DNA from: CADCTQ01 sp963844325 | GTDB taxonomy: Bacteria; Bacteroidota; Bacteroidia; Cytophagales; 172606-1 | Reading direction: 5' to 3' | Assembly (NCBI GenBank): GCA_963844325.1 | Contig: CAWJNV010000002.1 | Span: forward strand, 4,960,001-5,024,000 | Length of the DNA: 64,000 nucleotides | Shown here: positions 1-8,172 of the stretch, piece after piece | How positions within the stretch are numbered: the stretch's first letter is position 1 | How the letters are laid out: every line of letters begins with the position of its first letter | Program-made: the position numbers and the translations under genes | The notes under the pieces: generated by a model | Told to the model about the DNA's origin: nothing | Database searches by the model: none | The model's input: only the letters and a program-made list of their open reading frames with translations

Positions 1-308
1 TGGGGGGCGTCCCGGAAGAGGTGTTCCAGGACCAGGAGTTGTTCGGGTTTTTCGAGCCCATCCTGCGGGCCGACTTCCAGATTGCCGAAGCCGAGGGGCT
101 GGAGCACGAGCCGCCCGTAGCCGCTCCGCTCTATGCATTGATGGGCAGCGAGGAAGAAAACGTGGACCGGATCACCAACTGGGGCCGCTTTACCCGTTCG
201 CACTTCCGCTCCGAAGTGCTGGAAGGCAACCACTTTTTCATCCACAAACACCCCGAACGCATGGCCAGCGTCATCAAAGCGTGTTATGACCGGTTGGGGA
301 GTTCATGA
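1..308 (+). CDS. Type II thioesterase, C-terminal fragment (alpha/beta hydrolase)
   Basis: The gene enters from the left edge in the frame beginning at base 3, so about the last 100 residues are visible. The fragment begins with Gly-Gly-Val-Pro-Glu-Glu-Val and continues with a leucine-rich stretch and LRADF, the lid-to-core region typical of type II (editing) thioesterases that hydrolyse misprimed carrier proteins of NRPS/PKS systems. The catalytic histidine is expected in GNHFFI near residue 77 of the visible part. Where the family usually has an acidic residue after a beta strand there is the run GSEEEN. The last residues (GSS) and the TGA stop lie inside the GAGTTCATGAG hairpin that follows. 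The synthase it serves would lie outside the window. Confidence 0.8.
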   Translation, partial: GGVPEEVFQDQELFGFFEPILRADFQIAEAEGLEHEPPVAAPLYALMGSEEENVDRITNWGRFTRSHFRSEVLEGNHFFIHKHPERMASVIKACYDRLGSS

Positions 309-402
309 GTTCATGAGTTTATGAGTTTATGAGTAGAAAGCGTTTGACATCCAACGCGTGATACACTTTAGACTCATGAACTCATAAACTCATAAACTCC
401 TC
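297..402. repeat. Word hairpin between convergent genes (GAGTTYATGAG word)
   Basis: The left arm (297-334) is four tandem copies of GAGTTCATGAG/GAGTTTATGAG. The right arm (372-402) is the complement. The loop (335-371) is about 37 nt and contains AACGCG. Each arm encodes the stop codon and last few residues of the gene running into it. A bidirectional terminator is the simplest role. Confidence 0.85.
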
Positions 403-1274
403 ACTTCCGGCACGCCGTCTACCAGGTGGCGCACCAGCGGGCTGAGGTCATCTTTGCGCCAGATCATTGACAACTCCGCCCGGATGCCGGCGTCCGGAAG
501 TTCGATGCACGCGACCGGCAGGGTTACCCCGCGCGTCAGCGAGGTAGGCACCAGCGCCACGCCGAGGCCCTGGGCCACCAGCCGCATGACCGTGTCGCCG
601 AAAGCGGTTTCGTGCGCAACGGCCGGGGTAAATCCTGCCTGCCCGCACAGCCGCATCAACGCATCGACGTACAGGGGGCCCGAACTCCGGGGCGGCAGAA
701 TGAACGGTTCGCCGGCCAGTTGCGCCAGCCCCCCGAACGGAGCCGACGCCAGCGGGTGCGCCCCGGGCAGTACCACCGAAAAGGTTTCCCGTTGTACCAC
801 CCGCTGGTGCAGGCGTTCATCGGGCGGCGGATTGCGCACAAACCCCACGTCGGCTTTGCCGCCCCTGACGGCCTCCAGCTGTTCGGTGGCCGTCATTTCG
901 CGCAGGTGCGTCTGCACGAGGGGCCACTGCTGGCGCAGGCGGGCCAGGATGGCCGGCAGCAGGGACACCATGGCCGAGCCGGCGTAACTGATCGTAAGCG
1001 TTCCCATCTGCCCGGCGTGGAGGCTGCGCACGTTTTGGGTTACCGACTCGATCCGCGCAAAAAGGGCTTCCACCTCCCGGTACAGGTACGCTCCCGCCTC
1101 GGTGAGTTCGACCCGCCGCTTGGTGCGGTGAAAAAGGACCACGCCCAGTTCCGCCTCCAACTGCTTGATCTGCCGGGTCAGGGCCGGCTGCACGATGCAC
1201 AGTTGCTCGGCCGCCTTCCGGAAATGCAGTTCCCGGGCTACCGTCCTGAAATATCCCAACTGCCGTAGTTCCAT
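390..1274 (-). CDS. LysR-family transcriptional regulator
   Basis: The protein has 294 residues, normal for the family. A winged helix-turn-helix occupies about residues 1-60, with the typical FRKAAEQL and QPALTRQI segments. A periplasmic-binding-like effector domain follows from about residue 90 to the end. It should act as a tetramer that activates or represses a neighbouring gene in response to a small ligand. The usual divergent target would be the GNAT gene at 1594, although a 190-bp word hairpin fills the gap between them. The final residues RSL and the stop are encoded by the right arm of the hairpin at 297-402. The ligand cannot be predicted. Confidence 0.93.
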   Translation of the reverse strand: MELRQLGYFRTVARELHFRKAAEQLCIVQPALTRQIKQLEAELGVVLFHRTKRRVELTEAGAYLYREVEALFARIESVTQNVRSLHAGQMGTLTISYAGSAMVSLLPAILARLRQQWPLVQTHLREMTATEQLEAVRGGKADVGFVRNPPPDERLHQRVVQRETFSVVLPGAHPLASAPFGGLAQLAGEPFILPPRSSGPLYVDALMRLCGQAGFTPAVAHETAFGDTVMRLVAQGLGVALVPTSLTRGVTLPVACIELPDAGIRAELSMIWRKDDLSPLVRHLVDGVPEVRSL

Positions 1275-1465
1275 GAGAGATGTGAGATGTGAGACATTAG
1301 ACAGGAGACCGTTAGGGTTATATGGCTGGATGGCTGAATGGTTGAATGGTTAATTGTCGGATGGTTATATGGCTGGATGGTTAATTCAATCCCCTTTAGC
1401 CATTCAACCATATAGCCATCCAGCCATATAACCCTAACGGTCTCCTGTCTAATGTCTAATATCTC
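1275..1465. repeat. Word hairpin (ATGGCTGA word) upstream of LysR
   Basis: The left arm (about 1275-1352) reads GAGACATTAGACAGGAGACC, then GTTAGGGTTATATGG and several ATGGCTGA/ATGGTTGA words. The right arm (about 1381-1465) is the complement in the same order, out to GGTCTCCTGTCTAATGTCT. The arms are composites of two different words and match over most of about 80 bp. Apart from this hairpin I see nothing convincing in 1275-1593. Confidence 0.85.
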
Positions 1466-1593
1466 AAAAAGGTATCAATGCGAGACTAAAATAGTATTTT
1501 TCCTGATCGATGTTCCCTTTTTACTTTGCAGGCGGGCAAGGCCGGTTTCACCCGTGGCCCGTCCGTGCATCACCCCCTAACCCAAAGACAAAC

Positions 1594-2046
1594 ATGACCC
1601 AACTACTCCGAACGGATTCCACCCACGCCGACTTCGTGGAACTGGTCCGGCACCTGGACGCCGATTTGCGGGTCCGGGATGGCGAAGACCATTCCTTCTA
1701 CGCCCAGTTCAACAAGATTGACAAGATCCGGCACGTGGTGGTAGCCTACCGCGACGGGCAGGCCGTGGGCTGCGGCGCCATCAAGGAATACGCCCCGGAG
1801 CGGGCCGAAGTCAAACGCATGTACGTGGCGCCGGCGTACCGCGGACGGGGAGTCGCTACGCAGGTCCTGTCCGAACTGGAACGGTGGGCCCGGGAACTGT
1901 CGTACGCTACGTGCATCCTCGAAACCGGCGTGAACCAGCCGGAAGCCGTGGGACTGTACGGGAAAAACGGGTACCGGGTCATCCCCAACTACGGCCAGTA
2001 CGAAGGGGTCGCCACCAGCATCTGCTTTGAAAAAGCCATTCTTTGA
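1594..2046 (+). CDS. GNAT family N-acetyltransferase
   Basis: The protein has 150 residues if started at the ATG at 1594. The open frame extends upstream to 1510, but those 28 residues are low-complexity and outside the family alignment. The acetyl-CoA pyrophosphate-binding motif is YRGRGVATQV, preceded by the strand AEVKRMYVAPA, and YGKNGYRVIPNYG marks the C-terminal substrate side. It probably acetylates a small molecule or protein amine. The context does not identify the substrate. It may be the target of the divergent LysR regulator. Confidence 0.9.
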   Translation: MTQLLRTDSTHADFVELVRHLDADLRVRDGEDHSFYAQFNKIDKIRHVVVAYRDGQAVGCGAIKEYAPERAEVKRMYVAPAYRGRGVATQVLSELERWARELSYATCILETGVNQPEAVGLYGKNGYRVIPNYGQYEGVATSICFEKAIL

Positions 2047-2068
2047 ATTGATTGTAAATGAGTGTATG

Positions 2069-2202
2069 ACCGGATGGCTGTATGGTTAAATGGTTGGATG
2101 GTTGATTGCTGGAGAGTGGCATTTGCGTAAGCAGAACCATGCAGCCATACAACCATTCAACCATATAGCCATTCAACCATTCAGCCATATAACCATCCAA
2201 CC
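2069..2202. repeat. Word hairpin (ATGGCTGA word) with TGCGTAAG loop
   Basis: The left arm (2070-2105) contains GGATGGCTG-TATGGTTAAATGG words. The right arm (2136-2202) is a longer complement built from CCATTCAACCATATAGCC words. The loop contains TTTGCGTAAGCAGAACC at 2122-2138, a core shared with other hairpins whose stems differ. Confidence 0.85.
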
Positions 2203-2217
2203 TTCCGCCCCTTCCCC

Positions 2218-2769
2218 ATGCTCCGACTCGCCACTGCCGATGACGCCGACGCCCTGCTGGCGATCTACGCCGCCTACATCGACCATACCGCCATTACGTT
2301 CGAATACGAAGCACCGTCCCGCGGGGAGTTTGCCGGGCGCATCCGCACCATCCTGGCACAGCTGCCCTGGCTGGTGCACGAACAGGACGGCCGGGTGACC
2401 GGCTACGCCTATGCCTCCCGGCACCGCGACCGGGTAGCCTACCAGTGGTCGGTGGAGACTTCGGTGTACATCCACCCTGACTGCCACCGGCAGGGCATTG
2501 CCCGTACCCTGTACGAAAAATTGTTTGCGCTGCTGCGGCAGCAGGGGTACCACAACGCCTACGCGGGCATTACGCTGCCCAACCCGAAAAGCGAACAGTT
2601 CCACCGGTCGATGGGTTTTGCACCGGTGGGCGTGTACCAAAAAGTGGGCTACAAGCTGGGGCGTTGGCACGACGTGGGGTGGTACCACCTTACCCTCCAG
2701 CCGCACGCCGACAAGCCCGTCGCCCCGCGGCCGGTGGGGAGTTTGGGAGTTAGGGAGTTAGAGAGTTAG
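2218..2769 (+). CDS. Phosphinothricin acetyltransferase-like GNAT protein
   Basis: The protein has 183 residues. The N-terminus (IYAAYIDHTAITFEYE) and the motif CHRQGIARTLYEKL followed by AGITLPNPKSEQFHRSMGF match the phosphinothricin/methionine sulfoximine acetyltransferase subgroup, which N-acetylates glutamate-analogue inhibitors. Typical members end near residue 172. Here the last 11 residues (VGSLGVRELES) and the stop are translated from the GGGAGTTAGG word repeat that starts the next intergenic block. True substrate specificity cannot be told from sequence. Confidence 0.88.
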   Translation: MLRLATADDADALLAIYAAYIDHTAITFEYEAPSRGEFAGRIRTILAQLPWLVHEQDGRVTGYAYASRHRDRVAYQWSVETSVYIHPDCHRQGIARTLYEKLFALLRQQGYHNAYAGITLPNPKSEQFHRSMGFAPVGVYQKVGYKLGRWHDVGWYHLTLQPHADKPVAPRPVGSLGVRELES

Positions 2770-2846
2770 GGCGGCGTTGGTTTAGAATTGGGCACGGAGA
2801 CAGGGAGGGCACGGGGTTGCACGGAGGAAAGGTAAGTTTCCTATTG

Positions 2847-3418
2847 CCGCGGTACTCGTCGCATGGCGGGAAAGGGCCGCGTCGCGGGAAAGGGTCGCAT
2901 GGCGGGAAAGGGTCGCATGGCGGGAAAGGGTCGCATGGCGGGAAAGGGTCGCATGGCGGGAAAGGGCCGCGTTGCGGGAAAGGGCCGCGTTGCGGGAAAG
3001 GGTCGCGTTGCGGGAAAGGGTCGCGTTGCGGGAAAGGGTCGCGTTGCGGGAAAGGGTCGCGTTGCGGGAAAGGGTCGCGTTGCGGGAAAGGGTCGCGTTG
3101 CGGGAAAGGGTCGCGTTGCGGGAAAGGGTCGCGTTGCGGGAAAGGGTCGCGTTGCGGCTCCCCTCCTCGGAGGGGTTAGGGGGTGGGTTTACCTATATGC
3201 TACAAGTTACACCGGGTTCACCGCATTGCGTTACTGTCCCTTACACAGGAGCCCGACTTTCTGCGGATCTCCACTCGTGCAAATTCCCTGCTTGCAGTGA
3301 TCCCCACATTATCCGTGACATATCAGTAAACCCACCCCCTAACCCCTCCGAGGAGGGGAGCCGCGACGCGACCCTTTCCCGCGACGCGGCCCTTTCCCGC
3401 CACGCGACGAGTACCGTG
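2847..3418. repeat. C element copy 1
   Basis: The left arm starts CCGCGGTACTCGTCGC and ends TTAGGGGGTGGGTTTA near 3188. The right arm starts TAAACCCACCCCCTAA at about 3326 and ends GCGACGAGTACCG. The interior is about 137 bp and carries TTCACCGCATTGCG and GTGATCCCCA, short blocks also found in the other copies. Confidence 0.85.
2863..3150. repeat. Tandem array of sixteen 18-bp units in a hairpin arm
   Basis: The unit is GCGGGAAAGGGTCGCGTT, with TT/TC/AT and T/C variants at fixed positions. There are 16 units by position arithmetic (288 bp). The opposite arm at 3361-3410 has only about two to three corresponding units, so the array has expanded on one side. No spacers are present, so it is not a CRISPR array. 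Confidence 0.9.
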
Positions 3419-3477
3419 TGCGGGTACTTTTGCCAGACCAGAGAGCATACTGTGCCCTACCACTCCTTTTTCTTTAT

Positions 3478-3645
3478 GGTCTTTACCTTTTATACAGGAC
3501 AAAACCTCACCCCCGGCCCCTCTCCCGGGGAGAGGGGAGACGTAAAGTCTTGAAAAAAAGCTATTTGTAGAATCCTTTCTTCTCCCCTCTCCTTGGGAGA
3601 GGGGCCGGGGGTGAGGTTTTGTCCTGTACTAAAGGTCTTTACCTT
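3478..3645. mobile_element. MITE-like palindrome with 12-bp flanking direct repeats
   Basis: A palindrome of about 144 bp (3490-3633) has arms 3493-3541 and 3580-3628, reading ACAGGACAAAACCTCACCCC and its complement. It is flanked by the identical 12-mer GGTCTTTACCTT at 3478-3489 and 3634-3645, as expected for a target-site duplication. It contains no gene. Confidence 0.7.
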
Positions 3646-3749
3646 AAACCTTCTCTCCGTGCCCTCCGTGTCTACGTGGTTAAATTTAAACCGCCCCCGC
3701 CCTAGCTCCTCAACTCTCAAACTCTCAAACCCCTAACTCTCAAACTCCC

Positions 3750-4637
3750 TTACGAAGCCTGGTAGGCCCCGGCAAATTCCCGGGCGAAGTCTTCGAGTTT
3801 GGTGGGGCTGAAGGCGGGGCGGTGCCTGCGAATGTCTTCCTGCATGGAACCGTCGCGCAGGGCGTGGCCCATCTGCGTGTATTGTCGGGCCAGCTCTTCG
3901 GGCAGGCCGGCGCCCAACGCCCCCTGTTCCTGCTGTTCGTCGCTAAATTCCACCCACGGCAATTCTTTGCCAATGGCTTTGCCGATCACCGCGGCAATCT
4001 CCTTGCCTTCCCGTTCGTCGCCGGCAATGTAGCGCACCGACGAGCCGGTGAAGTCCAGGTTCAGCAATGCTTCGAGGGCCGCCTGGGCAATGTCGCGCGG
4101 GTGCACCAGGAACAGCGTGTGGTTGCCGCCGTAGTTGGCCCCCAGGATGCCCGCTCCCTTCGCCATCGGGATCTGGGCCAGGAAGTTGTGGTAAAAGAAC
4201 GAAGGCCGCAGGTGTTTTACGCGCAGGCCCGGGATGGCGTTGAGTTTCTGCTCGAAGTCGTAGAGCCCGTCCACGGGTCCGCAGCCGTGGCCCAGGTGCG
4301 CCCCCACGCTGCTCAGGTTCACCACGAAGGGCACCCGGTTTTCGGTCAGGGCGGCCACGTAGTGGTCGGCAATGCGGTTCTGGTCGCCGCGCCAGTCGTT
4401 GGTTTGCCGGATGGGCGGAATCATCGTGTACACCACTTCCGCCCCGCGGAAGGCGTCCCGGATGAAGGCGGCGTCGTTCACGTCGCCCACCAACCCTTTG
4501 GCGCCCAGCTTTTCGATTTCGGCCACCTTGTCGGCCTTGCTGGTGATCACGCTTACCGTTTTGCCCTTTGCGACCAGGCCTTCCACCACCGGCCGGCTGA
4601 TGTTCCCGAGGGAACCCGTTATCACGTATTTGTTCAT
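3750..4637 (-). CDS. NmrA-like NAD(P)-binding oxidoreductase
   Basis: The protein has 295 residues, usual for the atypical short-chain dehydrogenase/NmrA group, which includes NADPH:quinone reductase-like proteins. The N-terminal Rossmann signature is VITGSLGNIS, followed by a second strand SVITSK and GLVGDVND. It is cytoplasmic. It is divergent from the HxlR gene at 4746 across 108 bp, a layout in which the HxlR protein typically controls the oxidoreductase in response to quinones or electrophiles. The substrate is unknown. Confidence 0.88.
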   Translation of the reverse strand: MNKYVITGSLGNISRPVVEGLVAKGKTVSVITSKADKVAEIEKLGAKGLVGDVNDAAFIRDAFRGAEVVYTMIPPIRQTNDWRGDQNRIADHYVAALTENRVPFVVNLSSVGAHLGHGCGPVDGLYDFEQKLNAIPGLRVKHLRPSFFYHNFLAQIPMAKGAGILGANYGGNHTLFLVHPRDIAQAALEALLNLDFTGSSVRYIAGDEREGKEIAAVIGKAIGKELPWVEFSDEQQEQGALGAGLPEELARQYTQMGHALRDGSMQEDIRRHRPAFSPTKLEDFAREFAGAYQAS

Positions 4638-4745
4638 GTTGTGTCTGTTTATGCCCCAAAACTAGTAAATTAGTCTGCCCAATGTAAGTAGTCACAAAAA
4701 TGGCAGGTAGTTCTTAAAAGCATACCAATACTGGTTATCAAACAC

Positions 4746-5099
4746 ATGGAAAGAGTAACGTACCAAAATATCGAGCATTGTCCCGTCACGTTCACCATGG
4801 AGATCATCGGCGGCAAGTGGAAATTGCTCATCATGTACCTGGTCAGCAACGGCATCAACCGCTTCGGCAAAATGTCGATGATGCTCCGCAGCATCAGCAA
4901 GCAGATGCTCACCACGCAACTGCGGGAGCTGGAAAGCGACGGGATCATCGAACGAAAAATCTACGCCGAAATTCCCCCGCGGGTGGAATACTTCCTCACG
5001 CCCAAGGGCCAGTCGCTGCTCCCGATCATCGCCCTGATGAAGGATTGGGGCCAGCACCACCTGCAACCGGAAAGACAGGAGATGGGGGACGTGGCTTGA
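4746..5099 (+). CDS. HxlR-family transcriptional regulator
   Basis: The protein has 117 residues and is a single winged helix-turn-helix of the HxlR type. The markers are a conserved cysteine in EHCPV near residue 11, IIGGKWKLLI, RFGKMS, QMLTTQLRELE and the wing segment IPPRVEYFLTPKG. The near-N-terminal cysteine is the thiol that senses disulfide or quinone stress in characterised relatives. The divergent NmrA-like gene is the likely target. The TGA stop is formed at the edge of the next word hairpin. Confidence 0.92.
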   Translation: MERVTYQNIEHCPVTFTMEIIGGKWKLLIMYLVSNGINRFGKMSMMLRSISKQMLTTQLRELESDGIIERKIYAEIPPRVEYFLTPKGQSLLPIIALMKDWGQHHLQPERQEMGDVA

Positions 5100-5234
5100 T
5101 GGCTATATGGTTGAATGGCTACATGGCTGAATGGCTACATGGCTGAATGGCTGAATGGTTGATTGCCGGGGAAATGAACTTGTGTAAGCAAAGCAATTAG
5201 CCATCCAGCCATTCAACCATATAGCCATCCAACC
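5097..5234. repeat. Word hairpin (ATGGCTGA word) with TGTGTAAG loop
   Basis: The left arm (about 5099-5160) is a run of ATGGCTATATGG/ATGGCTGAATGG words. The right arm (about 5199-5234) is the complement. The loop contains CTTGTGTAAGCAAAGC at 5179-5194, nearly the same as the loop of the hairpin at 2069-2202. It lies between convergent genes. Confidence 0.85.
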
Positions 5235-6230
5235 CTACCTCGCCGCGATGATGAACCCCAGCCCCACCAGGTAGCAGAGCAGCATGCCGGTGAGCAGGAC
5301 CGACGTGCCGCGCGGGGCGTGGCGAAATTCCTTCCAGATGAAAATGCCCCAGATGGCGGCAATCACCGTGGCCCCCTGCCCCAGTCCGTAGGAGATGGCC
5401 GGCCCGGCCGCCCCCGAGGCAATGATGGAAAATGACATGCCGATGCACCAGATCACCCCGCCCAGGATGCCCATCAGGTGGTTGCGGCCCTGGCCGCGGA
5501 AGTAGTCGGCGTAGCGCACCGGGGGACCGCTGAAGGGCCGCCGCATCAGCAGGGTGTTGAAGAGCAGGTTGCTGGCTACGATGCCCGCGGCGAAGAAAAA
5601 TACGGCTGTGTACGGGCTCAGCTTGCCGGCCTCGGGCGTCTCGAAGTCCGGCGACATGGAGGCGGCTACGTAACGGTAAAAGAAGCCCATCAGTACGCCG
5701 GCCACCACCGACAGCACCAGGCCCTTGCCCGAAACGCCCTGCGCGTTGGCGGCCGTGCGGCGGTAGGCAAAAGCGTTGAGCAGGATGGCCGCCGCCACGA
5801 GTCCCACGCCCATGAACAGCACCGCCGGGCGGCCCACCGGGTTGTCGGCGTAGTTGACCAGCACGCCCAGCACCAGGGCCAGCCCGATGCCCACCGGGAA
5901 AGCCACCGACATGCCGGCAATCGAAATGGCCGCTCCCAGCAGGATGTTGGCCGCGTTGAACACCGCCCCGCCCAGCAGGGCCAAGCCCACGTTGGCCCCC
6001 TCAGCCTGCTGCAAATCCGCGAAGAAGCCCCGGCCACCCTCGCCGCTGCTGCCCAGCGTGAGGGCAAACAGCAGGGCCGTGAGAAAGATGCCGATCACGT
6101 AGTCCCAGTAAAACAACTCGAACCGCCACGACGAGGCGGCCAGTTTCTGCGTGTTGGCCCAGGAGCCCCAGCAAAGCATGGTGACCACGCAGAACAGCAC
6201 GGCAGTAGCGTAGTTTTGAATGATGAACAT
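5235..6230 (-). CDS. Sugar permease of the DMT/GRP type, probable ribose transporter
   Basis: The protein has 331 residues when started at MFIIQNY. The upstream extension of the frame is translated word repeat. About ten hydrophobic segments are visible, with the early motif LCWGSWANTQKL and a late GLGQGATVIAAIWGIFIWKEF, both typical of the glucose/ribose porter branch of the drug/metabolite superfamily and related to RhaT. Together with the ribokinase and ADP-ribosylglycohydrolase genes upstream on the same strand, ribose or a ribose-containing compound is the most likely substrate. The last codon and stop run into the adjacent word hairpin. Confidence 0.82.
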   Translation of the reverse strand: MFIIQNYATAVLFCVVTMLCWGSWANTQKLAASSWRFELFYWDYVIGIFLTALLFALTLGSSGEGGRGFFADLQQAEGANVGLALLGGAVFNAANILLGAAISIAGMSVAFPVGIGLALVLGVLVNYADNPVGRPAVLFMGVGLVAAAILLNAFAYRRTAANAQGVSGKGLVLSVVAGVLMGFFYRYVAASMSPDFETPEAGKLSPYTAVFFFAAGIVASNLLFNTLLMRRPFSGPPVRYADYFRGQGRNHLMGILGGVIWCIGMSFSIIASGAAGPAISYGLGQGATVIAAIWGIFIWKEFRHAPRGTSVLLTGMLLCYLVGLGFIIAAR

Positions 6231-6235
6231 AGGGG

Positions 6236-6378
6236 AATAGGAGTAAGAAGTGAGAAGCCAGGAGTGAGAAGCGAGAAGCGAGGAGCGAGGAGCGAGAAGA
6301 AGGGGCACGGGCTCCTCCGGGGAAAACGGCAAAGTGCGTGTACAATCTTCTCGCTTCTCACTTCTCGCTCCTCGCTTC
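6236..6378. repeat. Word hairpin (GAAGCGAGGAGC word) between two minus-strand genes
   Basis: The left arm (about 6240-6302) is GAAGTGAGAAGCGAGGAGCG words. The right arm (6345-6378) is the complement, CTTCTCGCTTCTCACTTCTC. It separates two genes of the same strand. The right arm supplies the last residues (EARSEK) of the upstream gene. Confidence 0.85.
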
Positions 6379-7554
6379 TACCAATAACAAAAACATTTCC
6401 GCGGCGTGCCAGGTGTGGGGGGCGCTGAGTTTGAGCGACACGTACTGCGGGTCGAGTACGGCCAGGCCGGGGTAGCGGGCGTCGCTGGCCTGCTGTTCCC
6501 ACGACAGCGGGTAGTCACGATTCCCCAGCACGCCGTGCTTCTCGCCGTAGAAGTGGTCTTCGGCCCACACCAGGTACGGGTACAGCTCGGCCGCATTCGC
6601 ATCGAAGCGGGGACCCGGCACGTGCTGGTCTTTGAAGCCCCACCAGAACAGCGACGAATAGTTGTCAGCGACGTTGGGTACCGTGTACGGGTCTTCGAGG
6701 CCCAGGGCTTGCAGGCCGTACTTGAGCCACTTGGTCTGGTACACCGGGTGCAGTGCGTAATCGGTTTTGCCCTCAATGTAGTTGCCCTTCCGGAACTGCC
6801 TGGCCGAATCGAGCACCACCGCAACCGTTGGGTGTTTGGCGTCGGTGACCAGCGAAAGCAGGTAGAGCACCTGTCCGGGGTTGTCGGCCTCGCTGATGCC
6901 GTGGTTGTTGCGGTCGAACGGGTCGCGGATGCCCAGGACCCAGTCTTTGATCAGGTGCAGGTTGCCCGTCCTTTTGAGCACCATGCCCATGAGGGCGGCG
7001 TCGCGGAACCACGGCTTGGCGTACACGAAGAAGTTGGGCACGGGCAGGCCCCGGTAAATGTTGATGAGGATTTCGTGGTGCAGCACGCGGAGCACCGGCC
7101 CGTAGGGGTGCCCCGCGAAAGTGGGCAGTTTCAAGCGGCTTTCCGTGAGGGGTTCGTCATGGTTCTTTTCCCGCAGGTACACCCCCGCTTCGTCTTCCCG
7201 GATGCGCACCTGGCGGCCGTCGGTCGTTTCGAGTTCTACCGTGTAATCAGACGGGAGGATGCGTTCCCGCTGCACCGGCCACTTGCGGAGGGTTTCCCCG
7301 GTAACGGCGTCCTTGAGTTGCCCGTCCTTGTAGATCAGTTTGCGGCGGTCGCCCATGCCGAAGAGGAAAAACGAAATGGCGGGCAGTTCCCGGCTCCCCT
7401 TCCACTGCCCGCGCAGGGCATTGAGGTTCTGGCGGTAGGCGGCCAGCCGTTTGTCGGGCGCCGACGACGACTGGGCCGCGGCCGGGAACCAGGCGACAAG
7501 CAGCAGCCATGCCAGCATAGGAATCAGCCGGAGAATGGGTTTGGGTACGTGCAT
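6358..7554 (-). CDS. Secreted protein of unknown function, alpha/alpha-toroid-like
   Basis: The protein has 398 residues from MHVPKP. The longer frame upstream is not credible. It has an N-terminal signal peptide (hydrophobic core LAWLLLVAWF, probable cleavage after AAA/Q). The remainder is rich in aromatic residues and helical, with PWFRDAALMG, DPFDRNNHGISEADNPGQ and NYSSLFWWG segments that recall (alpha/alpha)6 toroid carbohydrate-active enzymes, but I cannot assign a family. It sits between the permease and the ADP-ribosylglycohydrolase on the same strand, suggesting a role in the same scavenging pathway. Its last six residues come from the repeat hairpin. Confidence 0.7.
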   Translation of the reverse strand: MHVPKPILRLIPMLAWLLLVAWFPAAAQSSSAPDKRLAAYRQNLNALRGQWKGSRELPAISFFLFGMGDRRKLIYKDGQLKDAVTGETLRKWPVQRERILPSDYTVELETTDGRQVRIREDEAGVYLREKNHDEPLTESRLKLPTFAGHPYGPVLRVLHHEILINIYRGLPVPNFFVYAKPWFRDAALMGMVLKRTGNLHLIKDWVLGIRDPFDRNNHGISEADNPGQVLYLLSLVTDAKHPTVAVVLDSARQFRKGNYIEGKTDYALHPVYQTKWLKYGLQALGLEDPYTVPNVADNYSSLFWWGFKDQHVPGPRFDANAAELYPYLVWAEDHFYGEKHGVLGNRDYPLSWEQQASDARYPGLAVLDPQYVSLKLSAPHTWHAAEMFLLLVEARSEK

Positions 7555-7615
7555 AGGTTGAAGAAAAAATTGCGGTTGATCGATTTGACAATGCTGATTG
7601 CGGCAGCAAGAGCAA

Positions 7616-8147
7616 CCACGGAGACACGGAGGCCACGAAGTTACACGGAGAATCAAGCAGCATTTGACCGTTGTCGCGGGAAAGGGTCGCGTGGCGGGGA
7701 CGGGTCGCGTCGCGGGAAAGGGTCGCGTCGCGGCTCCCCTCCTCGGAGGGGTTAGGGGGTGGGTTTACTTACATGAAGCAAGTCACCAAGGGATCACCGC
7801 ATTGTGCTGATCTTCCTGACAACATAGCAATACTTTTCGCTAATTCTGCCTCTCGCAGCTGCCTCATTGCGCTGATCCCCATATAACTTGCTTCATGTAA
7901 GTAAACCCACCCCCTAACCCCTCCGAGGAGGGGAGCCGCGACGCGACCCGTCCCCGCGACGCGACCCGTCTCCCCAACGCGACTCGTCTCCGCGGTTTGG
8001 TCCTTCCGCTGCGCAAGCCATCCTACCCCGCCCATATAACTCCTTTTCTTGTTTCTTCTTTGCGTCCTTTGCGCTTCTTTGCGCCTTTGCGTGAAACGAT
8101 TCGTGAAACCTTTTCTCCGTGTCACTCCGTGCCCTCCGTGGTAAATT
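7616..8147. repeat. C element copy 2 inside an ACGGAG/CTCCGT hairpin
   Basis: The outer arms are CCACGGAGACACGG words (7616-7652) and their complement (8112-8147). The C-element arms lie at about 7674-7768 and 7902-7990, with the CTCCTCGGAGG core at about 7739-7749. The interior ends are themselves complementary (TTACTTACATGAAGCAAG at 7766 against its complement near 7880). GGATCACCGCATTG and GCTGATCCCCAT blocks are present. I see nothing else in 7555-8172 except a TTTGCG-word tract at about 8060-8095. Confidence 0.85.
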
Positions 8148-8172
8148 TATATAGCGCACGGTGCGTACACCA

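Larger units (their letters stand above)
2738..3750. repeat. Nested set of inverted repeats between convergent genes
   Basis: This 980-bp gap holds concentric inverted repeats. The outermost pair is GAGTTAGGGAGTT words (2738-2770 against 3706-3750). The next is ACGGAG/CTCCGT words (about 2791-2826 against 3649-3690). Inside lie the C-element arms (GCGGGAAAGGGTCGC, then CTCCTCGGAGG) at 2847-3188 against 3326-3418. A separate palindrome at 3490-3633 sits within the right side. I find no credible gene in the gap. The open frames there are translations of the repeats. Confidence 0.85.

Noticed and set aside
2863..3150. CRISPR array
   Set aside because: Units of 18 bp follow each other without spacers, and no cas gene is near.
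2817..3553. Open frames coding for KGSRCGKGS/VAGKGR repeats and neighbouring sequence
   Set aside because: They are translations of the 18-bp array and C element. There is no promoter, the codon composition is abnormal and the frames continue into the palindrome.
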